A DNA stretch of 64,000 bases from Hexactinellida sp. DTS-2022 (GCA_028753945.1 JAPNXP010000010.1:4529042-4593041), one strand, 5' to 3'. Positions 12,656 through 24,532 are shown, counted from the stretch's first letter. Made by a program: numbers and translations. Notes: generated by a model not told the origin, from the letters alone.

Positions 12656-13156
12656 TCTATACTATTAAAACACAAGGCTGGGTATATATGTGTATATATT
12701 TGTTTGTATGTTCCGAGTTGATTGAAGAAAGTGGACGGTTTCCAAATGTGATTTTTGGCATATAAGGGTAACTTTTGGCACCCACCACCCAAGTATAACG
12801 TTTCCACTCAAAATTTCTCACCTCGAAAAGTTATGACGTCATTGTCACATTTCGAGACCCTGAAAATTCACTTAACCGCACATAATTCGCGCCCTCTAAG
12901 AGATAAAAATCTGAAAATTTAATAGAACATTACATTAATGATGCGGCCACGTTGGTCACACCAGATCACCACTATGCTCACTCATTATCGCATGATGACG
13001 TAATCATTGAAATTTCACATTGTTAAATTTGACTATTTAGGCCTATTTACGCTTTATAATCAATGTTAGTAGTATATAAACCACACACCACCCGCTTCGC
13101 GGTTGGTCTGTGGTTGTGTTCTGCCGCGAAGCGACCTAGCAAGTGAAGCGCGCTAG
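12656..13156 (+). mobile_element. Complete non-autonomous Helitron (501 bp)
   Basis: It begins TCTATACTATTAAAAC after A (12655) and ends in GCGCGCTAG before T (13157), the A|T insertion expected for Helitrons. A GC-rich hairpin (ACCACCCGCTTCGCGGTTGGT) and AGCGACCTAGCAAGTGAAGC lie just before the 3' end. No Rep/helicase is encoded. The same family recurs at least six times in the window. Confidence 0.9.
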
Positions 13157-13346
13157 TATATATATATATATAAAGTGTCCTTTTATCTTGAGATCTACAG
13201 ACACCGATTAAAAGGTTGACTATTTTTTCAATACAATTTAGGTTAAAAAAAACTCGATTCCCTATAAGGAAATTCACCATAAAAGTGTGTTTTTATGGAG
13301 TATTTTGTTTATAAATCTGGAGATATACAGACAATTTCTACCAGTA

Positions 13347-13520
13347 CAGTAGATGTCGGATATAAGCACACCGGTTATAAGAACATAGCGGATATAAGCA
13401 CACTATGTTGGAAAACGGTTGCCATATACCCTGTATAATTTATGTCGGTTATAAGCACATGCCGGTTATAAGCACCTTAAGTGCAGCTCCCGACGATGTG
13501 CTTATAACCGGGATCCACTG
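13347..13520. mobile_element. Tc1/mariner-type MITE, TA duplication
   Basis: CAGTAGATGTCGGATATAAG at the left and its mirror CTTATAACCGGGATCCACTG at the right, flanked by TA (13345-13346 and 13521-13522). Internal GGTTATAAGCAC repeats. It ends about 60 bp before the last CEP290 exon. Confidence 0.8.
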
Positions 13521-13582
13521 TATATATATATACAATATATTATTTGTCTATTAATTAATTCCCCATATTTCTATTACAATAG

Positions 13583-15517
13583 GTCATCGTTAACGAAAGA
13601 ACTTCAGATTATCAAGAAAAACTCAAAAAAGCATATCTAAAAAATGAACAGTTTAATAAAGAACTGGCTAAAAAAAAAGAAGAAACACTTGAATTACAGG
13701 AAGAAATATCGAAGTTGAAGCGCATGCAGAACAAGCAATTTGCTAATTCTGTACCAATTAGAGAAACAGATAATAATAACATTAAGACTATGGAGAAGGT
13801 AATGGAACAAGAAAGGATTACAATAAATCCAAATTTATCGAACCTGAACAACACAAGATATCAACTGAAGCAAGAAAATAATGAATTAATAATTCCAAAT
13901 AATACATTCGAGAAGGAAAATGAACAATTGAAAACATATATAAAGGAATTAGAAACTTTTAAATGTAAACAGATAAAATTGGAAAGTAAAGGAAACCTTC
14001 AAATTAACGATGTGTCAAAATGGGAAGAGGGAAAAAAATGGCAGAAAAAAGTTGAAACACAGAAACTTCGATTCAATGATAAGGTTCGGGATTTTGAGAA
14101 TGCCCAGAAACAAATTCAATTATTAAAGTCACTGCTTGAAAAATCTGACAGAGATAATTCGATTTTACAGAATAAAATAAAACAGGTAGGAAAACCTAGC
14201 ATGTTTCCTCCAATTCAAGATATTGAACATAAGGAGATAGAAGATATTAAACATAAGGAGCTAGAAGAGCTAAAGAGCACATTATTTGCAGTACAGAATG
14301 AGAAGAATATCCTTGAAAGAAAATTAAGCTTGGATAGAGACATTAAATTGCAAGAGTTACAAAATATTAATGATAATTTGAAATTTAGATTAAAGGCATT
14401 CGAATTTAATACTGAGAGTCCTAAAGAAACTAATTCCGAACAAGATAATACATTTCAAAAAAATTTATTAGAATGTCAGAAGGAAAATATTCGACTAAAT
14501 TTTGATTTTGAGAGATCTCAGAAAGAAATTTCAACTTTAATAAGCAGAATAGCTGAACTTGAAAGCTTCAATAAAAATCTTAAAACTGTAAACGACTCAC
14601 TTAGAAATGAGACAGAAAGAAACGAGAAGACTAATTCAGGTACAAACAATTGTGTTCCTCTCAATAAGCAAGTTTCTGACTTAGAAAAAGTGATTAGCTC
14701 AATGAAAAGGGTTATCGAGAATATACAGAAAGAAAATAATTCTTTAAAAAAGCATATTCAAAATAAGGATTTACCAAAACTAAGCGAATTACAGAAGGAA
14801 AATCGAAAGTTAAAGACAGATGCAGAGGAATGCAAAGAAGAAAATCGTAAAAACCTTGCCAAAAAAGAAGTTGAGATCGATCAACTTAGAAAACAAACAA
14901 GTAAGAAAGCAGATAAAGTAGAAAAACAGCTCAATATTGAAGTGGAATCATTAAAATCGCAATTGAAAGTGAAGGAAAAGCAATATTCAGATACACTTAA
15001 GGAGTTGAACAGAAAATCTACTATACTGCTAGAAGTTAAAAAACATTTAAAAATAGCAGCAGATAGAGAATCTGAGATAATTAGAGAAACAGAAGTTTTG
15101 CAAGAGCAAATAAAATTTTTTGAAAATCTGACAAGTGGTAATCAAGGTTTGAAAAAGCTAGGCGAAAAATTCCAACAAGCGAGACAAGAAATATTAGACT
15201 TTGAGAATGAAAGAGAAAACTTAGTCAAGAATAACGCAGAACTCAAGAGAGAGATCAAAAGTCTAAAGGAAGTTCGATTACTTGATAATGAAATTACAAA
15301 TACAGCTGAATTACAGAGTTTGATTGCTGAGAATGAACGTCTATTAAATGAAGTAGCTCAGCTGAAAAGAGAGCTCAATGCATTAGACCCGAATTTTTTT
15401 GAAGAAATTGAAGATCTCAAATTCAATCATAAAGAATCTGTTCAAAAGAATATTATATATGAGGAGCATATTGCAATGCTGACAACTGAGTATGGAATAC
15501 CGCCCCCTGAATTTTGA
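13583..15517 (+). CDS. CEP290: CEP290 last exon with stop codon
   Basis: CEP290 is a large coiled-coil protein of the ciliary transition zone. This exon encodes its last 644 residues. Acceptor TTACAATAG|GTCATC; the frame is open from there to TGA at 15517. The product is almost continuous heptad-type coiled coil. Near the end is LDPNFFEEIEDLKFNHKE, which matches the vertebrate CEP290 C-terminal signature FFEEIEDLKYNYKE as I remember it, followed by a short YGIPPPEF tail in place of the vertebrate acidic tail. A segment VSDLEKVISSMKRVIENIQK also fits the family. One 1.9-kb exon here replaces many small vertebrate exons. It is intact, with no internal stops. Confidence 0.88.
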   Translation, partial: VIVNERTSDYQEKLKKAYLKNEQFNKELAKKKEETLELQEEISKLKRMQNKQFANSVPIRETDNNNIKTMEKVMEQERITINPNLSNLNNTRYQLKQENNELIIPNNTFEKENEQLKTYIKELETFKCKQIKLESKGNLQINDVSKWEEGKKWQKKVETQKLRFNDKVRDFENAQKQIQLLKSLLEKSDRDNSILQNKIKQVGKPSMFPPIQDIEHKEIEDIKHKELEELKSTLFAVQNEKNILERKLSLDRDIKLQELQNINDNLKFRLKAFEFNTESPKETNSEQDNTFQKNLLECQKENIRLNFDFERSQKEISTLISRIAELESFNKNLKTVNDSLRNETERNEKTNSGTNNCVPLNKQVSDLEKVISSMKRVIENIQKENNSLKKHIQNKDLPKLSELQKENRKLKTDAEECKEENRKNLAKKEVEIDQLRKQTSKKADKVEKQLNIEVESLKSQLKVKEKQYSDTLKELNRKSTILLEVKKHLKIAADRESEIIRETEVLQEQIKFFENLTSGNQGLKKLGEKFQQARQEILDFENERENLVKNNAELKREIKSLKEVRLLDNEITNTAELQSLIAENERLLNEVAQLKRELNALDPNFFEEIEDLKFNHKESVQKNIIYEEHIAMLTTEYGIPPPEF

Positions 15518-15550
15518 CTTTCACTACTTGGAAATAATTAACGAATGACT

Positions 15551-15556
15551 ATTAAA
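15551..15556 (+). promoter_or_regulatory. Candidate poly(A) signal ATTAAA for CEP290
   Basis: The common variant ATTAAA lies 34 nt after the stop. No AATAAA is seen in the following 100 nt. It is plausible but unproven. Confidence 0.45.
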
Positions 15557-16104
15557 TGAATACAATTTCAATATATTATCGAACTACACTATCTAAAATA
15601 TTATCTTATTATTATAAAACCATTTGGTTATAGGGAGACGAAATCCTGCTCTTAGAAAACTCGAGAATCACATATATTTTGTTCTACAAAAGGCTTTGAC
15701 TTGAAAGCGATCCTCGGTCACCTAGCCGAATTCCGAAATTTATGTAACGAGCCCTTCGTTTGTAGAAAGATCAGTCAAACGCTAAGCGGACCCGATTTAT
15801 TTCTTAGAATATATCATATTATATGTTATTTCAACATAACAGCACAAACATTATCTTATATGCCAGTAGACAATAGTAAATTCGTATTGAGTTCCTGCTT
15901 AATCCTGCAATTTTCATAGAATTTACCATTTTGTCTTTTTGTCAGAATTTAGTATCTCATTTGTCAGAACTTTTCATATGGTATCTTTTAACCAATTCCC
16001 ACTTCCTCTAGATACAAAAATTTCCTTGCATAGCCTGCTACTTGATTTTTGAACAATTAATTTAATTATCAAACATGGAATTCTCTCTGTTCCATACATA
16101 TAAT
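15557..16104. other. Downstream flank of CEP290, nothing recognised
   Basis: AT-rich sequence without recognised genes. It ends at the P-type MITE beginning at 16105. Confidence 0.4.
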
Positions 16105-16429
16105 CATAGCCTACTATAATACAGCTTACATGCTACCGAATCATAGTAGAAAATAGGAGTCCAGTTTTGTAATTTTATTATAAGCTAAACTATGCTTCCT
16201 ATTGGCATAATTTGCATTGTGTATGGGGTGATCAACCATTGCGAGTTCAATGGAACCACTTTTGAGAATCTGAGATTTGTGGTTAAGCTGTTTAGGCGCC
16301 ATTTAACGATGACATTCATAGCCTACTATATATACAGCTGTGCAACTTACCGAATACAAGGCCAAAATAGAAGGCCAGTTTCTATTTTTAATGATATTCT
16401 TACTTATGTTAAATTACTCACTTCGATGT

Positions 16430-19400
16430 TTATAATAGCAATATTACCACATGAACTAACGAATTTACATTAATCGTGGTGAATTTTTTCAATAATTCGC
16501 TGTCGGTCTTGAATTGCTTCAATTCATCATCCTTTCTTTTAGCGTCAATTTGTTTTTTTCGCGTGGTTTCAGAGAGACACCTTGCTAGATTGGAGAAGTA
16601 AACGTTAGAGATAGTAGTATTAATCATCGAGCGAAATTTACTTGAGTGTGCAGAGCAAATAAAATGAGCATCCCAATTCTGCGAGATTTCATTGAGCAAC
16701 CTGTGCCCCAAGATTTTCCATGGAACTTTAAAACTTCGAATTTGAGATTCATAAGTGTCCAATATAGCGAAAGCAGTGTAAGTGTAATGGTTGAGAGTAG
16801 ATGGTGGTAATGTCAGGCCATGGTTTAGTGATTGTACATAGTTATTGGTCACAGGATCCTGCTTCAGCTTTCCGACACATTCAGTATAACTTACTTTTTT
16901 TAGCAAAGAATAGGAAATATATCCTGCAACTAGGGCTTACAATCCCGGGATCCCGATCCATTTCACCTCCGGGATTATATCCCGGGATTTGTTTTTTTAA
17001 TCCCGATCCCGATTTCCAATCCCGGGATTATTTCTTAATCCCGGGATTTCGAAATCGGTATCTAATGGCTTTAATTGCAGTCAAAGAATGGGACAGGTTT
17101 GTTTGTATGATCCAAACATATTAATTAGATTCCCTAGCTAGACAAACAATCATCCACTTGTAGGATGGATATAATTTCATATCAACTCTTATTTGGATTC
17201 AGCGTTAAATGATAATCTTTGTGGTCATTGTTGTTAAAATTTAACAAACGATGACTCGAAGATTCCTATTTGATTAAATTATGACTTATATTATAGAATT
17301 CTATAAATAAGAAATTATCTACCTAAATTCTATCTTTTATGGCTGAAAGTACTAAATTTCAAAATTTTACTGGTGGAAAAAATGGAAACACTTTATGAGA
17401 TCTGTATGTAGTAAGCTGGCTCAATGCAAAGCATGTAACAAAATATTAAAGTGTGAAGGTGGTTTATAAGGGACCCTTGGGTTTCTTTTTCTAATCCCGA
17501 AATCCCGGGATGCCGGGATTAGACAAATGATAATCCCGGGATGCCGGGATTAGACAAATGATAATCCCGGAATCCCGGGATTAGAAAATAAAGTCAATCC
17601 CGAAATCTCGGGATTGCAAAATATGTCCGGGATTGTAAGCCCTACCTGCAACATAAGTGATAACTTCTGCGGTATCGTTCGATAATAACATATGGTCATG
17701 GTCTTCAAAGCGAGCTTCTGATATGAATTTTGAGACCTGTTCGTCGTCCAATTCCTCAGAGGAGGTTAGTTCTACTCTCAATTCATTCTTAAGAATAGTT
17801 TTTAAGGAAATTATAGACTCGGAGCGCATAACTTCAGTTAAACTAACCAGAAATCGACCACCACTCATCTGTCTGTAATGAGAAAATCTCCCTCAAGAGG
17901 ATCGGTTTACAATCTGCCTGTTAGTATATACTGATATCCAGCTGATAGTAGGTCAGAGCTTAGTCAGCAATGGCACGATTAGTGAATGTAAAAGCTTTGA
18001 AAGTTTGCTTGGTAAGTCCGATGAATTGACTGGAATTCCAAGTTTCAAGCCAATCACTAATTGCTCGAAGAAAATCTATTTTATCATTCGATACGAGGCG
18101 TTTCCTATTCGCGTTGGGTGGAAGCGTTCCTTAGCATTAATTAACTACTAACCACCAGGCATAGATAAGTTCGAGGAAGGCGATAGTGGTATACTTTTCG
18201 GGTAAATAACTACGAATCGAAGAAGTGGTAGTTGGTTCAAATACTGCGAGAGCAAGTGGCACTGATTGCTTATTGTTTCCAGGATGGAGAACAGAATAAG
18301 AACTTTGGCGCTTTCTTTAGATGAGCATTCAAGGCTAAATCATGGGTGTGTACTTGGTGAAGATGAGACCAAATAACGAATCCTGGAGGAATGTTGAAAA
18401 CTATATCTTGTAGATTAAAGATAAATTGTGGAACCCGGAAAAATCGGGAAGATATAAGATTATTTCGAATATTCTTAACTAAGTGTACTGTATCGAACAT
18501 CAAGAAAATATGCTGAGCAGAATTAGAAGGGTTCTTGATGCAATATTCTCTATTATCAAGAGGGAAATTCTTTACTAAAACTCTAAATGCTTTCACGTTA
18601 GTTGAATGGTTGTCTGCAATTACTCCTCAAATGTGAAATTTTCCTTCGTTTAGGATTGAAATACAGTTCAAGATTCCATTGTAAACATCAAGGAAAGTAA
18701 GCTTAACAATAGGTATTGCTTTTATAACATAAGGAATAGTTTTCTTCAACGAAACGACCATGAAGCACAATATACTCTTGAACATGTTTAGATCACCGTC
18801 ACAACCGATTACACTTTTTCCATCGAATTGGACTTGAGTTTGGAGGTACATCTCATCTAGTAGGATAACAACGTCATTTCCAATTAGTGATTTATTTCTA
18901 AGTGTACAGAGAGCTTTACTGCTATCGATTGTGTGTGAGTTAAGTATTTTGAGTAAACGTTCACTAGGCAAAGGTATAAATTTGTTGAGAAGTCTGTGAG
19001 CAGCATTAGAAGTATACCGGAGCAGTAAAGAAAATCTTAAAACTATTGAAGGATAGTGACGCCCACGGGGATGATAAAAACGCAACTTTATCAACTCTTT
19101 GATTACTTCGATATGGTAGTTGTGTGACGCATTTCTACAGTAGTTTGGGAGGTTAGTGAGCATGTCTAAGGAAGTCAATTTGCATCCGGCTGCTGTGGAT
19201 ATGTAGTCAGGAAGGGGAATAGGAGATGATTCAAAACTGAGTATAACGTGCAAATCATTTGTTACATGTACACACTCTTGAATCACAGCTATTCCTGAGT
19301 CTATCTTGACTCGATGTGCATGTGCAGTAACTCCAAATTCTGAAACATCAACATGGAAGTTCTGGTATTAATCTGCTACTTTCATATAGGAGACAACACT

Positions 19401-19772
19401 TTCCTTGGTAATTACTGTATATTTATCCATAAAGAGAGACAGCTTATCTTTTTGAAAAACACGTGGTTTGGGAGACTTTCGCACTCTGATGGGAATAACT
19501 GATTGGCTTTTAGAAATAGACGAAGGATGTATAGTTGGAATAGGGTTGAGGGAATAATTAAGTCGAACTCTTTCTTTACCAAGAGAAAGGTAAGTACTTT
19601 CGAAGTCATCGATCCAAATCCTTGAGCTCTCAGTTATGACGAAATCCTTACGGTTAACAAACTCAACCCACTTCTTACGTAGGGTATCTTTTTCTGGGAA
19701 TTGAAATAAGGCTCTTCGAGGTCCTGAGGAGTATCCAGTCTTGCAACCAATAACTGCACATTTAAAACCCAT
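16430..19772 (-). pseudogene. P-element / THAP9-like transposase, disrupted
   Basis: The first exon (19368-19772) starts MGFKCAVIGC and resembles a THAP DNA-binding domain, with an AVPTIF-like NPIPTIHP. The usual C-x2-H zinc ligands before the F are WIDDF here, so the finger looks degenerate. The next blocks (18627-19286, 18270-18596) hold the catalytic region: VILLDEMYLQ, GVIADNHSTN and MFDTVHLVKNIRNN. A C-terminal block (17653-17868) contains FSHYRQMSGG and AEVITYVAG. It is cut by a hAT-type MITE and resumes at 16430-16906. An in-frame TGA lies at 18627-18629, and further stops or shifts occur between 17870 and 18270. Some gaps may be introns. This copy is probably inactive but only lightly decayed. 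Confidence 0.85.
16931..17644. mobile_element. hAT-type MITE inserted in the P transposase
   Basis: TAGGGCTTACAATCCCGGGA at the left mirrors TCCGGGATTGTAAGCCCTA at the right. The 8-bp duplication CCTGCAAC sits at 16923-16930 and 17645-17652. Many AATCCCGGGAT repeats lie next to both ends. No coding capacity. Confidence 0.92.
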
Positions 19773-20685
19773 AATGCAGGCGGTTGATTAGTTTAGCTAA
19801 TAACATACAAAATTAAGAGTGGGTAAGATTAATAAAACACAAGTTTGAGGATGAGATTGTACCAGCATGTGTTGGCGAGTAAAAAGAAACATTTGTTCAA
19901 CTGCAATGACAAGTGATAGTAGTAGTCAATAATATAAAAATAATTGTTGTGGTTTGGTATAAATAATTAACTGGCCTTCTATTTTGGCCTTGTATTCGGT
20001 AGGTTGCATAACTGTATATATAGTAGGCTATGTGACATTACAAATAAATAAAATATACAATTCGAATCTAAAGAACTACGAGACAATTTAATAATATATA
20101 CTTAATATACATTTACCGAATATATAATGAGAATGAATATATATAATCCAGCAATTGTATACGTTTTATGGACGAAAATAGTTCGTTTTTAAAATTTTAG
20201 AATGTCGCCATTTTGTGATTTAGTAGCCATTGGGGTATGAAATAAATTCCTATTTAGTTTTCCTGTTATAAAATTATTAGAAAGTAAGAAAAAATGAAAT
20301 TTCTGATATTTGAAATTTTTTCATTTTACCATAAATTGTTAGTCATCGTTAAATGGCGCCTAAACAGCTTAACCACAAATCTCAGATTCTCAAAAGTGGT
20401 TCCATTGGATTCGCAATGATTGATTACCCCATACACAATGCAAATTATGCCAATAGTAAGCATAGTTTAGCTTATAATAAAATTACAAAACAGGACTCTT
20501 ATTTTCTACTATGATTCGCAGCATGTATATCCGTATTATAGAGGCCATGGTATAATGTATGAACAGGATCACCAATAATCTCAGAGAATTGTAGTGTGTA
20601 AAGGATTGTACGATTCTAGAGCTTGGACAAATTGACACATTTGCCTTAGTATGGTTTCACTAATTTCAGTGTATTCTTTTTTTTT

Positions 20686-20973
20686 TAGGGCTGAAACGAA
20701 TTTTCCAATCTTCGTTGGAAATGATTGAACGAATAATTGTTTACTACATTTGGAGTAGGAGATCGTAAATGCAAATTCCTACCTGTTTGTGTCTAATACG
20801 CTTTGACTTAGTCACTATGATTAAATTTTGTAACATTAACAAAAAACTATTTCTACTATAGTTTAGTCTTGAATTTAATTTAATCCTCAGTCATCAAAAC
20901 CAACGAATATTCGAATATTCATTCGTTTAGAAAGGGTTAGTTCGTTCCATTTCGAATATTTTTTTCAGCCCTA
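20686..20973. mobile_element. hAT-like MITE
   Basis: Ends TAGGGCTGAAACGAA and the mirrored TTTCAGCCCTA, with internal TTCGAATATT and ATTCGTT words. The flanks are T-rich, so the 8-bp duplication is uncertain. Confidence 0.65.
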
Positions 20974-21448
20974 CTTGTTTTAATCGCTTCTTCTTTTAGT
21001 TGATCTGTTATCCTTCAGAAAAATACCTAAGTATATTCTTATATATCCTAAATTAAAGCATTCTTACCCTTTAGAACATGAAGTTAACTTCACAAAGAAT
21101 TAAGTTAAGTGATGTATGCACTTTCGGTGTACATGCATGTACACCGGTGTATATGCACTTTATGAAATATATTGAATACAAGTGTTATACGAACTTTTGT
21201 ATATTTTGAATGTCAATGGGTGTTGCTAAATTGGGACTATAGAGCTTGTTCATAATAAAGTTTTTCATATTAACCAGACGAAAAATTGTTCACAATAAAC
21301 CGACCAGACTGTAGTCATGTAATGTACTGGTATTAATTAGGTAAAATATTATTGTATAGAAGAGAGGAAGCAAATACTATTTTGAAGGACATTTTTTGAC
21401 TAATATCACATTAAAATTTATGTATTTAATTAAGGGTAGTGTAATTTA
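20974..21448. other. No gene; one short palindrome
   Basis: Only CGGTGTACATGCATGTACACCG near 21126-21147 stands out. The rest is unremarkable AT-rich DNA. Confidence 0.4.
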
Positions 21449-21870
21449 CATAGATGCATTATACGTAACGTATAACGTATATATGGTGCCATTATACGTT
21501 AGGTGAACGTATAATGCCATCATACGTTAGAGGATCATATGGTCAAAACGTATAATCATCATACGACGTATAACGTATAATGATTTTATACGATTTTCAT
21601 TATACGTTCATCATACGTTCATTATACGTTCATTATACGTTACCATACGTTATGTATCGAAGAAACCTGTCTTCCTTAGCATCACTAATAGTCACGTTTT
21701 AGTTTTTACTAAATTGACTAAATTCAGTTTCATCGTATGATGGTATCATACGTTGGCCATTTGTTATACGTTGATTATACGCTCGAACGTATATATGATC
21801 CATTATACGTATATATGATCCATTATACGCTCCCCGAACGTATAACGTATGATCGTATAATGCATCTATG
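21449..21870. mobile_element. hAT-type MITE, CATAGATGCATTATACG family, copy 1
   Basis: Mirrored ends CATAGATGCATTATACG, 8-bp duplication GTAATTTA at 21441-21448 and 21871-21878. The subterminal regions are packed with AACGTATAATG and TATACGTT units. A central non-repeat core (GTCTTCCTTAGCATCACTAA) is shared with 55885-56433. Confidence 0.92.
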
Positions 21871-21878
21871 GTAATTTA

Positions 21879-23390
21879 TGACTGTGTAAGGGTGGTGCTA
21901 GTGGTTAGTATTGTTGAAACACGCTTTGCTCATGGAATTTACTGTTACAACTCCGCCCTGCCTTTTGCAAGGACATCTATGAGTCTTGCAAAACTTAAAG
22001 CGGCAAGAGAACCATATTCAATCCCTAATGAAGTTTACGAATTGCTTCAGTTTGTGTTATTGTTATGCAAGGGATATCTTCAGTCGAAAGAATTTGAGAA
22101 GAATAGACCAGTGTTGACCAAAGAGCTCTATCAATGCGCTCCCGCTCTTGCTTCCTGAAGTTTTCCAGCTCCCGGTTTAGAGCAGCGCTCCCGTTTCCGC
22201 TCGTGAATACGTTCATATTACTTATTTTAATGGAATATATTGATTTATAGGTACTTACTTTAGTATAAACGAATTGTTCTTTTCTCTTATACATCCTAAT
22301 GCTATGAATATCTTGTGGTAGGAAATATGTGCACATATTTCCTACCACAAGATTTTCATAGTGTTTGATGAAATGGCGAGTCGGGAACTCGTGAAAGAAA
22401 GCGTACATGAGGTATTTATTCAATGATGCTACAAAAGGTATACTCATGCTTTTGTGTATAGCGCGAGCGCGAGCGGGAGCGGGAGCTTAGCGCTCCCGCT
22501 CGCGAGTATCACTGGAACAGACATCGAACTGGTTCCTAGTGTATTTTTTGCAAGGATGCCTTCAGAAGTCCAAATTGTGTAACTATCGTCTTCTTTACTC
22601 GTGATATATCCTGTTAAATTTATCGTGCGATAGAACTCATTGTGTCTAGCCTTGTGAAGGGATCAACACTGATTCTTCTACATGAGCTGGTTTAAAACTT
22701 TTATTGCTACAGCTCAGCATCCTGTTATGAAGACATTCCTGATTACGCTTGATTACTAATCTCACTTGTTCACGATTTTTGTTTTGTCCTTTAAATCACA
22801 ATTAGGATACCAAACCATAGAGCCAAATCCTTTGTCGTCATCGGTATTGGAACGTCCACAAATAATTTGTTTAAACCTGAAGCACCCCGACATGAATAGG
22901 CTTTACTGGTCTCTTTGCAACAAGTTATGCAATTACTGCTTTCTGTACTCGAGTTTAATCCTGAGTAAGTAGTCGAATTAATGTTGATAAAGGTTAAAAA
23001 AAGGAAGAAGTACAATTAGTTGAGACTTGAGAGGCACTCTATTATTCTACGTTATCTATCACAAAATGTTCTCGAAAACAGGAGGAAGGCCCATAAAGAT
23101 AATCTGTTGCATCCTCTGGCTGCAAATCATATAGAGAAAAGTAATTATTCGCATTATGATCCATTTGTATGGTACCTATATGTGGTGGAAGTTATATTTG
23201 GCTCTCATAATCATCCACGAGCGAAAGTGGTGTGAATTTAGAAAGCGGGGAATAATGTTCTTGTGTTTCATTGTCAAATATTAAATGACTGTGTTTCAAA
23301 TTATATTGAGTTGGAGTTAGTCGCGTTTACCTAAACGATACAAGTATGCAGTATTTTGGCTTAACAAACAAATTAAAACATACTTCTGAT
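21879..23390. other. Unassigned region with GAGCGGGAGC clusters
   Basis: Clusters of AGCGGGAGC and GCTCCCGCTC lie near 22135-22200 and 22460-22505, apparently in inverted orientation, with a long palindrome between. The right part may be eroded flank of the integrase fossil. I see no intact gene. Confidence 0.35.
22302..22361. repeat. 60-bp palindrome without loop
   Basis: The arms 22302-22331 and 22332-22361 are complementary with one mismatch. The centre is ATATGTGCACATAT and the arm holds CTTGTGGTAGG. Confidence 0.85.
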
Positions 23391-23798
23391 GGAAAGTCGA
23401 AGAGCTCTTCTTCATTGTGTAGTTCATCCCAAATTTCGCTTGGAACAGAGAAGTGGGTTAATCCAAAATAGGATTCCCTTGCAAATACTGCCTGATACAG
23501 TGTCATTTATGCGTTGTATGGTAGCTGGTGTTATAGTTCAATTATACCCAAGACGTCATCATTATCTAACATCATGGCGAATAGTGCGTCTTTTACTTCA
23601 CGGTTTACTCTCTCAACAGCTCCTTGACTCTGGGGATAACGAGGTTTACCATGTATTATTTTAGTTCTAGGCCATTTTCCGCAAGTGTAGAGAATAACAA
23701 TTGATTGCTGAATTCGCCACCATTGTCAGAATGTAAAATATGAGGTGGCCCCTGCTCACAGAATATATCCAACAGGGCTTCACAAAATGTACTAGCAC

Positions 23799-24449
23799 CA
23801 GAGATGCCGGGATCTGACCGGTTTCAAGCCGTCCGGTCCGCTTATTTTCCTGTACGGTCTAGACCGGTCCAAATTATCAATGTAAAGGTCTTGACTCATC
23901 CTAGATTGGACAAACGATAGGATCCAATCCGTTATTACCCATTGTTTATAAGCACATAAGTAATAAGTATATTATTACGAAGTTAGAAAAGGATAAACAC
24001 AAGTGGATGTAATTAGTCACTCTACTATGCGGTCTGGAACGGTCCAAATAAGGCAGGGGTTCTTAACCTTTTTTATGTAATTTCCCCTTTTGGCCTGTTC
24101 ACTCTACCCTATTTCCCCCTTCATTGGTATAAGGAAAAAAGTAGCCATGAACAAACAACCTTTTGGATGTCTGCTGGTTACATATTTAGCAAACCATAGA
24201 ACATAACATCAATATGATTGGTGATCAGTACTTTTGAAATGACCTATGTAGATAAAATATATGGTTTATAATATTTTATTTTATTAAGTTCATTATTATT
24301 ATTAATTTTGTCTAAATTGATTTCCCCCAGGTTAAGAACTCCTGAAATAAGGGATATAACGGTCTGGACCGATCCAATATTAGGATGATACGGTCTGACC
24401 GTCCAGAAAAATCAATGGCCCATGAAATTGCCGGACCGCTGCATCTCTG
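23799..24449. mobile_element. hAT-type MITE in the integrase fossil
   Basis: Ends CAGAGATGCCGGGATCTGACCGG and CCGGACCGCTGCATCTCTG. The flanks ACTAGCAC and ACTTGCAC agree at 7 of 8 bases. Internal CCGGTCC/GGACCG repeats. It hosts another MITE. Confidence 0.85.
24054..24344. mobile_element. hAT-type MITE nested in the MITE at 23799
   Basis: CAGGGGTTCTTAACCT mirrored by AGGTTAAGAACTCCTG; exact 8-bp duplication AAATAAGG on both sides. Confidence 0.92.
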
Positions 24450-24532
24450 ACTTGCACTGAAGAAGTCAGACTAATTTTCTTTGTAAAGTGGTCAATGTAC
24501 ACTAACAAATATTTGTAGGGTAGTACTCTCAC

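Larger units (their letters stand above)
16317..20032 (-). mobile_element. P transposon, full length, with exact 7-bp duplication
   Basis: Termini CATAGCCTACTATATATACAG and the mirror CTGTATATATAGTAGGCTATG, with TSD TGACATT at 16310-16316 and 20033-20039. Inverted terminal homology continues through AAGGCCAAAATAGAAGGCCA. Removing the nested MITE leaves about 3.0 kb, the usual size of P elements. It carries one transposase gene on the minus strand. Confidence 0.92.
16105..20549. mobile_element. P-type MITE hosting a full P element
   Basis: The outer arms 16105-16316 and about 20345-20549 are inverted copies of each other (CATAGCCTACTATAATACAG against its mirror ending GAGGCCATG; also GGCGCCATTTAACGATGA). 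The flanks ATATAAT and GTATAAT agree at 6 of 7 bases. Without the inner element it is about 720 bp, like the P-type MITE at 2439-3247. Confidence 0.8.
23400..24530 (-). mobile_element. Fossil integrase fragment (gypsy or Ginger type), broken
   Basis: On the minus strand there are integrase-like pieces: YKYLLVYIDHFTKK near 24510-24470, then HILHSDNGGEFSNQLLF near 23745-23700, then a PQSQGAVERVN-like region near 23620. It has several breaks and two nested MITEs. The order and motifs fit the catalytic core shared by gypsy elements, Ginger transposons and KRBA2-like proteins. I cannot choose between these. No LTR or terminal repeat is visible. It is old. Confidence 0.6.

Noticed and set aside
13612-13854. 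Antisense open frame opposite CEP290
   Set aside because: Shadow of the coding exon; hydrophobic composition is the complement of Lys/Glu codons.
15701-15919. Open frame just after CEP290
   Set aside because: Low-complexity AT-rich frame without domain or splice context.
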